From Richelia intracellularis HH01 (lineage in GTDB: Bacteria > Cyanobacteriota > Cyanobacteriia > Cyanobacteriales > Nostocaceae), in contig NZ_CAIY01000005.1 of the NCBI RefSeq assembly GCF_000350105.1, forward strand, positions 1-64,000: DNA of 64,000 nt, given 5' to 3'. This document shows positions 11,411 to 20,128 of the stretch, piece by piece; the first letter of the stretch is position 1, and every line of letters starts with the position of its first letter. The notes under the pieces are model-generated. The model was given only the letters and a program-made list of their open reading frames with translations. It had not been told where the DNA came from and ran no database searches. A program made the translations under genes and the position numbers.

Positions 11411-13127
11411 TTACAATTAAAAATAATGGGAATCAATATTGCACACGTGTAGAAGGTAAAAAGTTATGATAAGAAACTTTCTATGCAATCAGAATAAGAC
11501 ATGCTGATTTGGAGTCAGAGCTAAGATTGGTATTTGTCACCTCAATTTTTTTGAGCATAATTACTAACAAATATCCATCTAAGAATATAGAATGTTACCA
11601 AATCAGGAGTGTTTTATCCGTTATGATCATACTGATTACGATTAGAGTTTATAGTCATCTACTTCACAGCAAATAAGAGAATGCTCATAGTAATGCAGAT
11701 CCAGATGCCTTTTTAAAATAAAGAAGACTTGCTAATATTTCCATGTCTGCACAATCTTGTAAAGCCAGATTCGTGCTCACTAACTTTTTGTGTCCTTGAG
11801 ACCGGTGTATTGGTCCTCATGATGCAGTAATTTAAGACTACTGGGAAAAGTTAATTTGGAAATAAGATTATTTGTTTCCATATGAAAAACTCTACTACTC
11901 TTTTAACAAAGTGAAGATAATTCAAGCTTTTAATCATCAAAATTAGAGTATCCCCTTAAGTTAGAAACAAATACCTCCTAAAGCCACCATCTAAGAAACT
12001 TCTTGCCAGTTAATAATCTCAAAGGATATTTGTGGGATTGAGTGTATTGTAGAAAAGCCTCGCTAGTAAAGACCGTGAATAAGTTAACAGCATATTTATG
12101 AACGATATAAGTTAAGCGTATCCCTAATATATACAATGCAAAAAATCGGTGGTCTGATTCTACAAAGCTAAAGCAGATGACTGCAACAAGAAAATTGATA
12201 TATTCCCATTAATAATTACAATTTCTCATATTGAAGTTGTTGGGAAATTGTCCGTAGTCTTATCTGGGGTTTTATACCCAATTTATTTATGGAAATTATT
12301 TTGTAAAATTATCAAATCAAAATTCCATAATTGATGTTTATTAGCTAATTAATCTTATTTAAAGACTTTAGCTAAATGAGGGTTAGGATAAACTATACTT
12401 CATACATTATAGGGTTTCACCATAATAGAAACATGTCTATAAAGTAATATGACTTTGGCTAAGTTAACTCTCTATTCTTAACCCTTTTACTTTTGAGTAA
12501 ATTCATAACCTTTAACCCTACTATAGCAAAAATATTATCGTTACATTTTTAGACTTTAGGAAATCCCCAACCTCTATTTGTTGTAATATTAGCAGGCATT
12601 TTTTACTATGATATCCTAAGATACTTAGAAATTTTTATTGTGAACTTTTTCCAAGTTCACCTTGCTTAAAACTAAAATCTATTATAACGACCCCAAAATA
12701 TTGATAGTAATTTGTTTCTATTGCCTACTGTTTCTACAATAATTGTAAGTGTTTATACTCCCTATAATAAAATCAGCTCTTCTATATAAACTTTCTCATT
12801 TCTCTCATTTTAGCAAAATATAAGAAGTTTCGTTCATAATTGAACATATTGTTTATTTCGGGTTTCTAATGATCAATTATAGCTTAATGAAACATATAGC
12901 AGAACTTTCCAGAATCTCCTATTAAATATTTGATAGAGAATCTAAAGTACCTTTGAGGTGATAATCGTAGGATAGTTTGCCAGCAATAAAATTCAGGTGG
13001 GTAATCTTAATCAAAAGTGCTTGATTTACCGTAAGATTGTAAATTAGTATTTTAATATTAATGGTTAATAGCGGTAGAATTAGTCTTAATGTCAGGGTTT
13101 ATTTTTTGTTAATGATAATTATGTGCT
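11411..13127. other. Spacer with possible decayed coding remnants
   Basis: About 1.7 kb with no intact gene. On the minus strand around 12230-12300 one frame reads NKLGIKPQIRLRTISQQLQY before a stop, and at about 11640-11840 several short open pieces follow each other in shifting frames. These look like worn-out coding sequence that I cannot assign. No strong terminator was found directly after polA. Confidence 0.35.
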
Positions 13128-13388
13128 ATGTCAGACTCATTAAGTTACCAACAAGAGTATTTTGTGGTTCTGGAAACTAATCAACCAGAGCAGTTTCTCA
13201 CGAAATATGAGCTACGGCAAAAACTTCAGACTGTTTTAGAAAAAATATCTCTTCAAGATTTACCAGTAGACTTACAAAAGTTTGATTGTGTACTTACCCG
13301 ATCCCAGAATTTAATTGATACAAGTTGTGAGTTGGATATTGGGGAAGGTGAATATTTACAATGGTATGCTGTACGTCTAGAAAAGTAA
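13128..13388 (+). CDS. crr7: Chlororespiratory reduction protein 7 (Crr7)
   Basis: An 86-aa soluble protein that matches the Crr7 family along its full length. The N-terminal SYQQEYFVVLETNQPEQFLT, the middle DLPVDLQKFD and the C-terminal IDTSCELDIGEGEYLQWYAV are conserved blocks as I know the family. Crr7 is needed for accumulation or assembly of the plant chloroplast NDH complex, and cyanobacterial homologues are associated with NDH-1. The length is standard. It is convergent with the DUF2854 gene, with an inverted repeat between the two. With crr6 about 10 kb away, the window holds two NDH-1 maturation genes, not in one operon. Confidence 0.85.
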   Translation: MSDSLSYQQEYFVVLETNQPEQFLTKYELRQKLQTVLEKISLQDLPVDLQKFDCVLTRSQNLIDTSCELDIGEGEYLQWYAVRLEK

Positions 13389-13401
13389 CTTTCATGAGAT
13401 A

Positions 13402-13456
13402 TTTAAAGTAAAGTGAAGGTAGGGAGTAAGCATGAAAAGCCACGTGTTACTTTAAA
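13402..13456. terminator. Possible bidirectional hairpin between convergent genes
   Basis: TTTAAAGTAA at 13402-13411 is repeated inverted as TTACTTTAAA at 13447-13456, just after crr7 and before the end of the convergent DUF2854 gene. Inner AGGGAG and CTCCCT can also pair, giving a longer imperfect hairpin. No T-tract follows, so this is a weak terminator candidate. Confidence 0.35.
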
Positions 13457-13489
13457 TTCCTCCCTGTCATGCTCCCCTTCATGAATTAT

Positions 13490-14038
13490 CTATTCTGGTA
13501 AGGTCATTAAAATTAAATCTATTCGCTCTTTACTTGGTTGTGTTACTTCTACTTCTATACCTGGGCCAAAAAATTTCGTCATTTTCTCCTGTTTTTGCAA
13601 CCAGGTTTCAATTGGAATAAAAGGAGAGTCAAATTCTAAGATAAGAGCATAAGAACCATTATGATTTATTTCTCGCAAACTATTAATTTTTGTTTTTCCC
13701 TGGTCTGTAACACTTAAACCCAGGTAATTTAAGGTACTCTCCAAATGAGCATTTTGACCGTAACAATAACGGGTGATATCTTGAAGGATTTTAACTTGAG
13801 TGGTAGTTGCTTGTTGCTGACGCAACTTAGATATTGCCGGAGTAGTAGGTTGACTGAATGGAATAGGTTTGAGTTCGTTGGTTTTCAGTGCCAGTCCACC
13901 CAACAACATGGGAATACCGTAAAGAAAACCTACTAAGTTTAGGGTCGCATTCCCTTGGCCATAGGCAATAAAGCCAATGATAGTTAAGGTGGTGCCTACA
14001 ATTAAACCTATTGTACCTAAAGAAAATCGGCGAAACAT
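13490..14038 (-). CDS. DUF2854 membrane protein
   Basis: A 182-aa protein typical in length for DUF2854, a family of cyanobacteria and plastids. Two hydrophobic helices at about 8-27 and 32-50 (GTIGLIVGTTLTIIGFIAYG, LVGFLYGIPMLLGGLALK) anchor it. The remaining 130 residues are a soluble domain with RQQQATTTQVKILQDITRYC, LESTLNYLGL and a C-terminal WLQKQEKMTKFFGPGIEVEV block. The family's biochemical role is unknown. It is convergent with crr7. Confidence 0.82.
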   Translation of the reverse strand: MFRRFSLGTIGLIVGTTLTIIGFIAYGQGNATLNLVGFLYGIPMLLGGLALKTNELKPIPFSQPTTPAISKLRQQQATTTQVKILQDITRYCYGQNAHLESTLNYLGLSVTDQGKTKINSLREINHNGSYALILEFDSPFIPIETWLQKQEKMTKFFGPGIEVEVTQPSKERIDLILMTLPE

Positions 14039-14216
14039 AATTTAAATGGTATATATTTTTGTAATACAGTTTTCCTATCGTTAGTGATTGATAACTAATT
14101 GGGAAAGACTAATTCGTCATTGAAAATACCGCCAATAATTTTGCATATCCCAAACTTCAGCACCATTTTTTGAGTTAAGTTTAGAAATAATGATACTTAA
14201 GTATGGATAATAAGCC

Positions 14217-14387
14217 ATGGACATCAAAACTATTAAACAAAGGATCGAAACAGTTGCAAGCAAGAGAGAATATTTGTTGAGTTTACTAGAACAAGCGAAT
14301 TTGGGCAACTTGAGAATAGATGTAAATCAAGCTTTAGAAGAAATGGATGAATTGCTAGATGAATTTCAACGTACCTTTTACCAATAG
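14217..14387 (+). CDS. Small helical protein, 56 aa
   Basis: ATG at 14217 is the first Met after an in-frame stop and gives 56 residues to TAG at 14387. The product is charged and strongly alpha-helical, with heptad-like leucines: it starts MDIKTIKQRIETVASKREYL, continues SLLEQANLGNLRIDVNQALE and ends in an acidic helix with EEMDELLDEFQRTF. Codon use and composition look like a real protein, much more so than the opposite-strand frame covering 14117-14308. It resembles short conserved cyanobacterial proteins of unknown role that I have seen, but no function is assigned. Confidence 0.7.
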   Translation: MDIKTIKQRIETVASKREYLLSLLEQANLGNLRIDVNQALEEMDELLDEFQRTFYQ

Positions 14388-14565
14388 GAAAATAACTAAT
14401 ACTTGATACACAATAAGTAGTAATTACAAATCATAGCCGGCAGTAAACCTAGGAATAGGTTCTGCTGGCAATTTATCTATTGATTCGATATATATTGCAC
14501 CCAATGCTTTTTTTATGATTTAGAAGTTATTCTCTCTTTGACAGCCTCTCAGAGTGATTTTTAGT

Positions 14566-14595
14566 TATTTGTACATTGTTTATTTGTACATTGTT
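14566..14595. repeat. Tandem 15-bp direct repeat
   Basis: TATTTGTACATTGTT occurs twice head to tail at 14566-14580 and 14581-14595. It abuts the 3' end of the response-regulator gene and looks like a simple slippage duplication. Confidence 0.8.
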
Positions 14596-14596
14596 A

Positions 14597-15037
14597 TTAA
14601 TATATTTTGCAACAACTTATATAGTGCGTTAAATTAATTCCTAGCTTCTTAACCAGATTAATTAAATCCCCAGTAGGCACATCTTTTTGACAATAAGCGT
14701 CCCACTGCCCTATAAGTTTTGTCTCTGGAGTTTTTTTGCTTTCTAGGGAGGAATAGGCAATAATCTGTGTTTGAGGTGCAATAGCTTTAATTTGGCAGGA
14801 AGCGTCCCAACCATCCATAACAGGCATTTGCAAGTCAAGGATAATCACATCTGGATGTAATTCTTGAACCATTTGTATAGCTTCCTTACCATTAGCTCCC
14901 AAACCAACTAACTGTATATCAGTTCGATGAGAAAAAGCCAGTTTGAGAGTCAAACGAGTGAGTTCGTGGTCGTCAACTATAAGTACTCGTATTGTAGAAA
15001 TTGGACGACATAACATTAAATTAGTAGGTAAAGACAT
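14597..15037 (-). CDS. Single-domain response regulator (CheY-like receiver)
   Basis: I use the ATG at 15037, giving 146 aa; a frame extends upstream to 15127, but that part is AT-rich and not receiver-like. The receiver domain starts with VLIVDDHELT (acidic pair), has the phosphorylation Asp in DVIILDLQMPVMDGW, the conserved Ser/Thr in QIIAYSS and the Lys in YCQKDVPTGDL. All catalytic positions are therefore present. There is no C-terminal DNA-binding or enzymatic domain, so it probably acts by protein contact in a phosphorelay. No partner histidine kinase lies nearby. Confidence 0.85.
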   Translation of the reverse strand: MSLPTNLMLCRPISTIRVLIVDDHELTRLTLKLAFSHRTDIQLVGLGANGKEAIQMVQELHPDVIILDLQMPVMDGWDASCQIKAIAPQTQIIAYSSLESKKTPETKLIGQWDAYCQKDVPTGDLINLVKKLGINLTHYISCCKIY

Positions 15038-15590
15038 AAAAGTAAGATTAACAATATTTATATAGTTTATTGGAAAAAGTACTTTCAGCGGCTCTATCTT
15101 ATGGGTGAATAAATAGTGATTAATCACAATAAAAAATATATTTTTATTTATGTATTTCAGTAAAATTACGGAAAAGCTTAAATCTGCTCATATGTATATT
15201 TTTTTCAATAGTTATTACCCATAAAGAAAAATAATTTACAGATATAGTTATTAGCTTAATTAATATGAATTATAAGCAAGTTTTCCCTAGTTTTATCAAC
15301 ACGTTATTTTTAGATTTTCAGTGATGAACTTTGTAAAGTAAATAGTACATAAATTAAAATAATAATCTTTCCAGCTCTATAATACTTATAGGATAAAGAA
15401 GCTAATGAATAATCTTTGCAAAAGAAATAAAAAAATATTAGTTGTGTATCTATTGGAATTTAGACTGGGTTTTAGGTCTAAAAATACTTCACAGTAATTA
15501 ATGATTATAACCCATACCTAAAGTCAATTATAAATTGACTTTTAATATGTAAATCTAGCCATGAGATAAAGCATTATCTATGATAAATAA

Positions 15591-15632
15591 AAATCTCATT
15601 GATAAATTTTATAAAATTTATCAATGAGATTT
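15591..15632. repeat. Perfect 42-bp palindrome
   Basis: The 21-base left arm (15591-15611) is exactly the reverse complement of the right arm (15612-15632); the outer part is AAATCTCATTGATAAATTTT. It forms a hairpin with a minimal loop, or a cruciform. It lies in the long spacer between the ferrochelatase-like gene and the response regulator, about 860 bp after the former. It may be the terminator of a lost gene or a protein-binding palindrome. Confidence 0.85.
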
Positions 15633-16235
15633 AAATGCAAAAAAATGCTGTATGGATGGCAGAAATTATTTTTGTGCTCTATTTCACAAGTATGCTGTTT
15701 AATAATACCAAACACTTGTTGCTTATTATAGAATTTCGATAAAGTCACTAATCAAATTTCAAAGGAATTACTTGTAAATATGTTATTTTATTATATGTGT
15801 TAGGTACCCTCAATTAGAGGTATCCTAAATGTTTATTAGTTTCTCTATAGGTCTGCTAGCCTTCCGATATATAGCTTTTACTAATAATCTTACATATAGT
15901 AGACTGCATAGATTTATGCCTATTTACAGATACATCCACCTGAAAAATCAATATAAGTGAAGAGCTACTGTCTAAATTTATAAATAATTACTCCCATATT
16001 CAACTATATCTTTTCCCATTAATATATACCAATGATTTTCAATACTTTGATATATATTAATATAATTTACATTGTATAATTCATGATTTCCCATATAGTT
16101 GCTTAAACACATAAGTTTCAATAACTATGAAACTTATCTTTAATTCACTGCCTAGCATTTATCACAAAAGTGAGAATTGCCAACTGTCAATTCTGTCATA
16201 AAAAAGAAGGAGACAAATATACTGGTAGTATGTTT

Positions 16236-16246
16236 CCCCCCCCCCC
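16236..16246. repeat. Poly-C tract (C11)
   Basis: Eleven consecutive C residues in otherwise AT-rich spacer DNA, about 250 bp downstream of the ferrochelatase-like gene. Such tracts are unstable in length. No gene covers it. Confidence 0.9.
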
Positions 16247-16495
16247 ATAAATTAAATCCCATCAATTTTGACTTCATTCAAAGTTAACTACTTGCTTGTT
16301 CACAAAGATAAAACTCTGGCTTTTTGGAAAAATATCTTTAGATTTCACTGATTGACATTAGTATTTAAAACATCAACCCAATGTCTTAAAGATTTTTCAT
16401 TAGTAGTCTTTGCATAGCTAGAAAGTGTATAAAGCCTAGAAGTACTAAATATTGCTCCGAAAAATCAAGAGTGTACTTGTCTTCAGGACTTTTTT

Positions 16496-17611
16496 TTAGT
16501 GATCATGTTTATGGTAGTGGTTGTTATTGCTTGCATTGACTGTAATCCCCTTTGTTGAAAACAATGCTTCAATATGATTTTCAGTCCATCTTGTAGCCAT
16601 AGCTAAAAATTTTGAGTTGTCATTCACACAAGACATCTGAATATAATTGACTTCAGTGTATTGTTTTTCCAAGTAGTGAATAATATGGTCCACATCCAAG
16701 AGGGTTTCATGATTTTCTGTAGCAAAACCAATGGGCATAAAAATAATCACTTTTGCACCCAACTGGATTAAATTTCTAGCTGCTTGGGTTACATTAGGTT
16801 GAGTCCATTCAATTAAAGGGGTGTCATGATTGAGCCAACCTATAGAAATTAAAGGGTAACGATTGATTAATTTCTCCCTTACTGAGTCGTACAGTACCTG
16901 ACTTTCCGTTATCCCAGAGGTAAATCCTTTAGCTTTATGGGGACAACCATGATTCATAAGGATGATGCCAATTTCTGAGGGTATATAGTTATTGACTAGG
17001 CTAGAGTTAATTTTCTCCTCTACTAACTGCGCTATTAAATTGATATAATCTGGTTCATTGAAGAAAGAAGGAATATAGCGCAGACTTTTAACCCAATGGC
17101 ATTCACCATCATTTATATTGACCAGAGCCTGATTGACTTGCTCAATGGCAATACCACTAGTGAAAATGGAATCCACTACCAATAATGGATAAATCAACAA
17201 TTTTTCAAAACCTTGTGCTTTGATTTCTGCTAATACCTGCGAGGGAAGAAAGGGTGCACAGAAGTTAAAAGCCTTAAAGACTTTAACTTTATTACCCCAT
17301 TTGGCTTGTAGGTTTTCCTCTATCCCTGCCCGTTGCCGTTCAAAAATAGCATTATGAGGGGAAATAAAATCATGATGGGTATGTCCCCATTCATGTCGAT
17401 CAAATAGTGCCAACAATTTTGCTAGTGGGGGATAAACCCAAGCAGGCACAGGGGCAAATTTTGCCGTTAGCAGATTCAAAGCCTGTTCATTGTAACTAGC
17501 AAAATCATTATAGCTTTCTACTTCTCCGTATCCCATAAGTAATACAGCTACATTATCCTGATTAGACAAATGCTCTGAGCCTTTTTCTACTGTTTTTGAA
17601 ATAGCAACCAC
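16496..17611 (-). CDS. Ferrochelatase-like protein with His-rich tail
   Basis: The start is GTG at 17611, well supported by GAGGAA seven bases upstream. The 371-aa product has the two-lobed class II chelatase layout: an N-terminal lobe opening AVLLMGYGEVESYNDFASYN, and a second lobe with GIILMNHGCPHKAKGF and IFMPIGFATENHETLLDVDH. The His in NHG and the Glu in NHETL align with the catalytic His and Glu of ferrochelatase, but the surroundings differ from canonical HemH and there is no C-terminal chlorophyll-binding helix. The last residues form a His-rich tail (NNNHYHKHDH), possibly metal binding. Family-level ferrochelatase is likely; the true metal and porphyrin substrate is unknown, so I give no gene symbol. 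Confidence 0.75.
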   Translation of the reverse strand: MVAISKTVEKGSEHLSNQDNVAVLLMGYGEVESYNDFASYNEQALNLLTAKFAPVPAWVYPPLAKLLALFDRHEWGHTHHDFISPHNAIFERQRAGIEENLQAKWGNKVKVFKAFNFCAPFLPSQVLAEIKAQGFEKLLIYPLLVVDSIFTSGIAIEQVNQALVNINDGECHWVKSLRYIPSFFNEPDYINLIAQLVEEKINSSLVNNYIPSEIGIILMNHGCPHKAKGFTSGITESQVLYDSVREKLINRYPLISIGWLNHDTPLIEWTQPNVTQAARNLIQLGAKVIIFMPIGFATENHETLLDVDHIIHYLEKQYTEVNYIQMSCVNDNSKFLAMATRWTENHIEALFSTKGITVNASNNNHYHKHDH

Positions 17612-17982
17612 GGTTAATTCCTCAATACAATCTAGTTTGGAGAGATAAACAAGAGCTTTGTGTTTTCCTTTACTACATTATTATCTCTCTCCAGTAGATA
17701 CAACATGAAAAAAGATAAACGAAATAAGAAGATTTATATCTTCTAATGATTTCTACATTGTATTTAGTAAGAGCTCAAAACTTCATTCCATCAATATTGC
17801 ATGATGGAATGCAGCTAGGAAAAAATTAACAGCATAAATAATTTTGCATAGGTAAAATAATATTTATAATTACCTAATCTAATAGGAAGATATTGACCAA
17901 AAAATTAGTAGAAGAAAACATCACTAATCAAAAATTCATAGGTTTGCAGCAGGGGCTTTTCACAAGAGTAATCTAAAATAAA
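17612..17982. other. Divergent promoter region
   Basis: A 371-bp spacer between two divergent genes (ferrochelatase-like on minus, hydrolase-like on plus), so it must carry both promoters. The only clear structure is the hairpin listed at 17784-17811. Confidence 0.5.
17784..17811. promoter_or_regulatory. 10-bp inverted repeat in divergent region
   Basis: CATTCCATCA (17784-17793) and TGATGGAATG (17802-17811) are perfect inverted copies around an 8-base spacer. Located between divergent genes and without a following T-tract, it fits an operator-like site better than a terminator. No known regulator motif is recognised. Confidence 0.4.
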
Positions 17983-18591
17983 ATGAGTATTATTATTTGT
18001 CCTGGAATTCATTCTCCACAATTGACTGATAATTTTGTGTCTCAATGCATCAAGCCCATTATGGAGGAGCTTGGTTGCCATAATTCAGTAGAATTGCTGG
18101 TTTTTCCTAACCGAGGAATGTTAAATTTATCGGGCGTACATATCTTCAAGTTTTTATACGAACGGCTAAATGCCGATTTTTCATTTTCTTTGAGAAATCA
18201 ACACACTACTCCATTAATCTTTATTAGCTTTAGTGCAGGGGTTTTAGGAGCAATTATTGCGGCATTTAATTGGCAAATTTCGGGAGGTAAAATTAAAGCC
18301 TTTATTGCCATGGATGGATGGGGAGTTCCTTTGATTACATCATGTGTCAATTTTCCCATTCATCGTATTAGCCATGATTATTTTACTCATTGGAGTTCAA
18401 GAATGCTTGGTATTGGTAACAATAACTTCTATGCAGACCCATTTGTGGAACATTTAGAAATGTGGCGATCACCACAAGTTGTTAAAGGCTGGTGGGTGGA
18501 TTCACCCATGAATGAGTCTAACTACAATAAAAGCTTGGGTCTAATTGAGTTTTTATACTTACTCCTGCAAGAATACACAAAAAATAGTTAG
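17983..18591 (+). CDS. Alpha/beta-hydrolase-like hypothetical protein
   Basis: A 202-aa protein starting at ATG with MSIIICPGIHSPQLTDNFVS, typical of the first strand and oxyanion turn of alpha/beta hydrolases. The likely nucleophile elbow is FISFSAGVLGAI (Ser-Phe-Ser-Ala-Gly, a variant of GxSxG), and a candidate catalytic His lies in DPFVEHLEMW. It has no signal peptide. The conserved-looking stretch KAFIAMDGWGVPL sits between these. Substrate is unknown. It is followed 148 bp later by an MFS transporter on the same strand. Confidence 0.65.
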   Translation: MSIIICPGIHSPQLTDNFVSQCIKPIMEELGCHNSVELLVFPNRGMLNLSGVHIFKFLYERLNADFSFSLRNQHTTPLIFISFSAGVLGAIIAAFNWQISGGKIKAFIAMDGWGVPLITSCVNFPIHRISHDYFTHWSSRMLGIGNNNFYADPFVEHLEMWRSPQVVKGWWVDSPMNESNYNKSLGLIEFLYLLLQEYTKNS

Positions 18592-18739
18592 GAAAATTGA
18601 CTAAAAAATTTGGGAGTAAGAAAACAGGACTGCGATTATTTCCGTTATAAATCGACAAATTATGTATCGCAAAACCTATAAACTAATAACACTTAGATTT
18701 ACTTTATTCATTACCCCTGACCTCTATCTTAATGTTTAG

Positions 18740-19999
18740 ATGTTTTCTATTGAACCTGCTGCTGTGAATAATGGGTTTTCCATATTGCTTAAAAACCGCA
18801 ACTTCCTGCTGTTGTGGATTGGGCAACTCATATCCCAACTAGGGGATAAAATCTTCTTTGTCTTAATGGTTGCTTTGTTAGAGAATTACTCCCCTCCAGC
18901 GGGTTTAGCAGCAAAACCAAACGACATTCTATTAATGGCATTTACTATACCAGCTATACTTTTTGGTTCTGCAGGAGGTGTATTTGTTGATCGTTTCCCC
19001 AAAAAAATGATCATGGTAGGTTCTGATTTTATTAGGGGTTTATTAATATTATTTTTACCGTTTTTACCACAAGAATTCATTGTTCTACTTCTTCTTGTCT
19101 TTGCTATTTCCACAATTACCCAATTTTTTGCTCCCGCAGAACATGCAGCTTTGCCGTTAATTGTCCGTAAAGAAGGTCTGATGGCAGCTAATGCTTTATT
19201 TAGCAGCACTATGATGACAGCGATGATTGTAGGGTTTGCTATAGGTGTACCTATTTTAAACTGGGCAAGGAACTGGATAGCAACAGATTTCGGTCGGGAA
19301 TTAGTAGTTGCTTTCTTTTACCTAACATCAGCATTTACAATGCTACCTATTAGATTTAAAGAACCTAAAAAGCTTCTGGACAGCCAGGCATTAATTCACC
19401 CTTGGGTAGATTTTAAGGAAGGATTAAGCTACTTGAAACAAAATATATTAATCTTGAATGCCATGTTGCAAATAATCACCCTTTATTGTGTGTTCGCAGC
19501 TTTAATTTCACTAACTATAAGGTTAGCAGCAGAATTTGGTTTAAAACAAGAAGAATTTAGCTTTTTTCTTGCAGCAGCAGGTATAGGTATGGTAACAGGG
19601 GCAGGAATCTTAGGGCAATTTGGCAACAGTTTACATCACAAACCTTTACCACTAGTTGGCTTTTTGTTTATGGCTTTAGTTTTAGGATTATTTACCTTTA
19701 CCCATAATCTGATATTAGCTTTGGGTTTATGTATCTTTTTAGGGATTGGGGCTGCTTTTATTTATGTGCCCATGCAAACTTTAATACAACAATGTACCCC
19801 CTATTCCATGCATGGGAAAGTTTTCGGCTTTCAAAATCATGCCGTTAATATTGCTTTATCTGCTCCTCTAGCAATTACTGGTCCTTTAACTGATGCTTTC
19901 GATTTACGTAGCGTTTTGATCAGTATGAGCCTAATCGTAGCAGGTGTAGGATTCTGGGCTTGGCAAAATACCAGGCGAGTCTTGAAAAATATGTTATAG
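18740..19999 (+). CDS. MFS transporter
   Basis: A 419-aa polytopic membrane protein with about 12 hydrophobic segments. The N-terminal half carries FLLLWIGQLISQLGDKIFFV and the loop 2-3 signature GGVFVDRFPKKMIM, and the acidic and basic residues fit the MFS_3 or LplT-like branch. The C-terminal half includes LGIGAAFIYVPMQTLIQQCT. Substrate cannot be read from sequence. It lies between a hydrolase-like gene and ilvB, with about 130 bp to ilvB, so cotranscription is possible but not shown. Confidence 0.85.
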   Translation: MFSIEPAAVNNGFSILLKNRNFLLLWIGQLISQLGDKIFFVLMVALLENYSPPAGLAAKPNDILLMAFTIPAILFGSAGGVFVDRFPKKMIMVGSDFIRGLLILFLPFLPQEFIVLLLLVFAISTITQFFAPAEHAALPLIVRKEGLMAANALFSSTMMTAMIVGFAIGVPILNWARNWIATDFGRELVVAFFYLTSAFTMLPIRFKEPKKLLDSQALIHPWVDFKEGLSYLKQNILILNAMLQIITLYCVFAALISLTIRLAAEFGLKQEEFSFFLAAAGIGMVTGAGILGQFGNSLHHKPLPLVGFLFMALVLGLFTFTHNLILALGLCIFLGIGAAFIYVPMQTLIQQCTPYSMHGKVFGFQNHAVNIALSAPLAITGPLTDAFDLRSVLISMSLIVAGVGFWAWQNTRRVLKNML

Positions 20000-20128
20000 C
20001 CTTGGTAGGGTAATTCATTGAATACACCACTCAAGGATATTAGCAAATTAATTATTAAGAACTAATTTAAGCTTTTCTATTAAAATGAAATCCTGATCAT
20101 CTTAAACTTAAGACGTGAGGTTCGGACT

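Larger units (their letters stand above)
15038..16495. other. Intergenic spacer
   Basis: About 1.46 kb without a gene. It holds a perfect 42-bp palindrome (15591-15632) and an 11-base C tract (16236-16246), listed separately. Otherwise I see only AT-rich sequence. Confidence 0.5.

Noticed and set aside
14117-14308. 63-codon minus-strand frame
   Set aside because: It lies antisense to the much more protein-like 56-aa gene at 14217-14387 and looks like its shadow.
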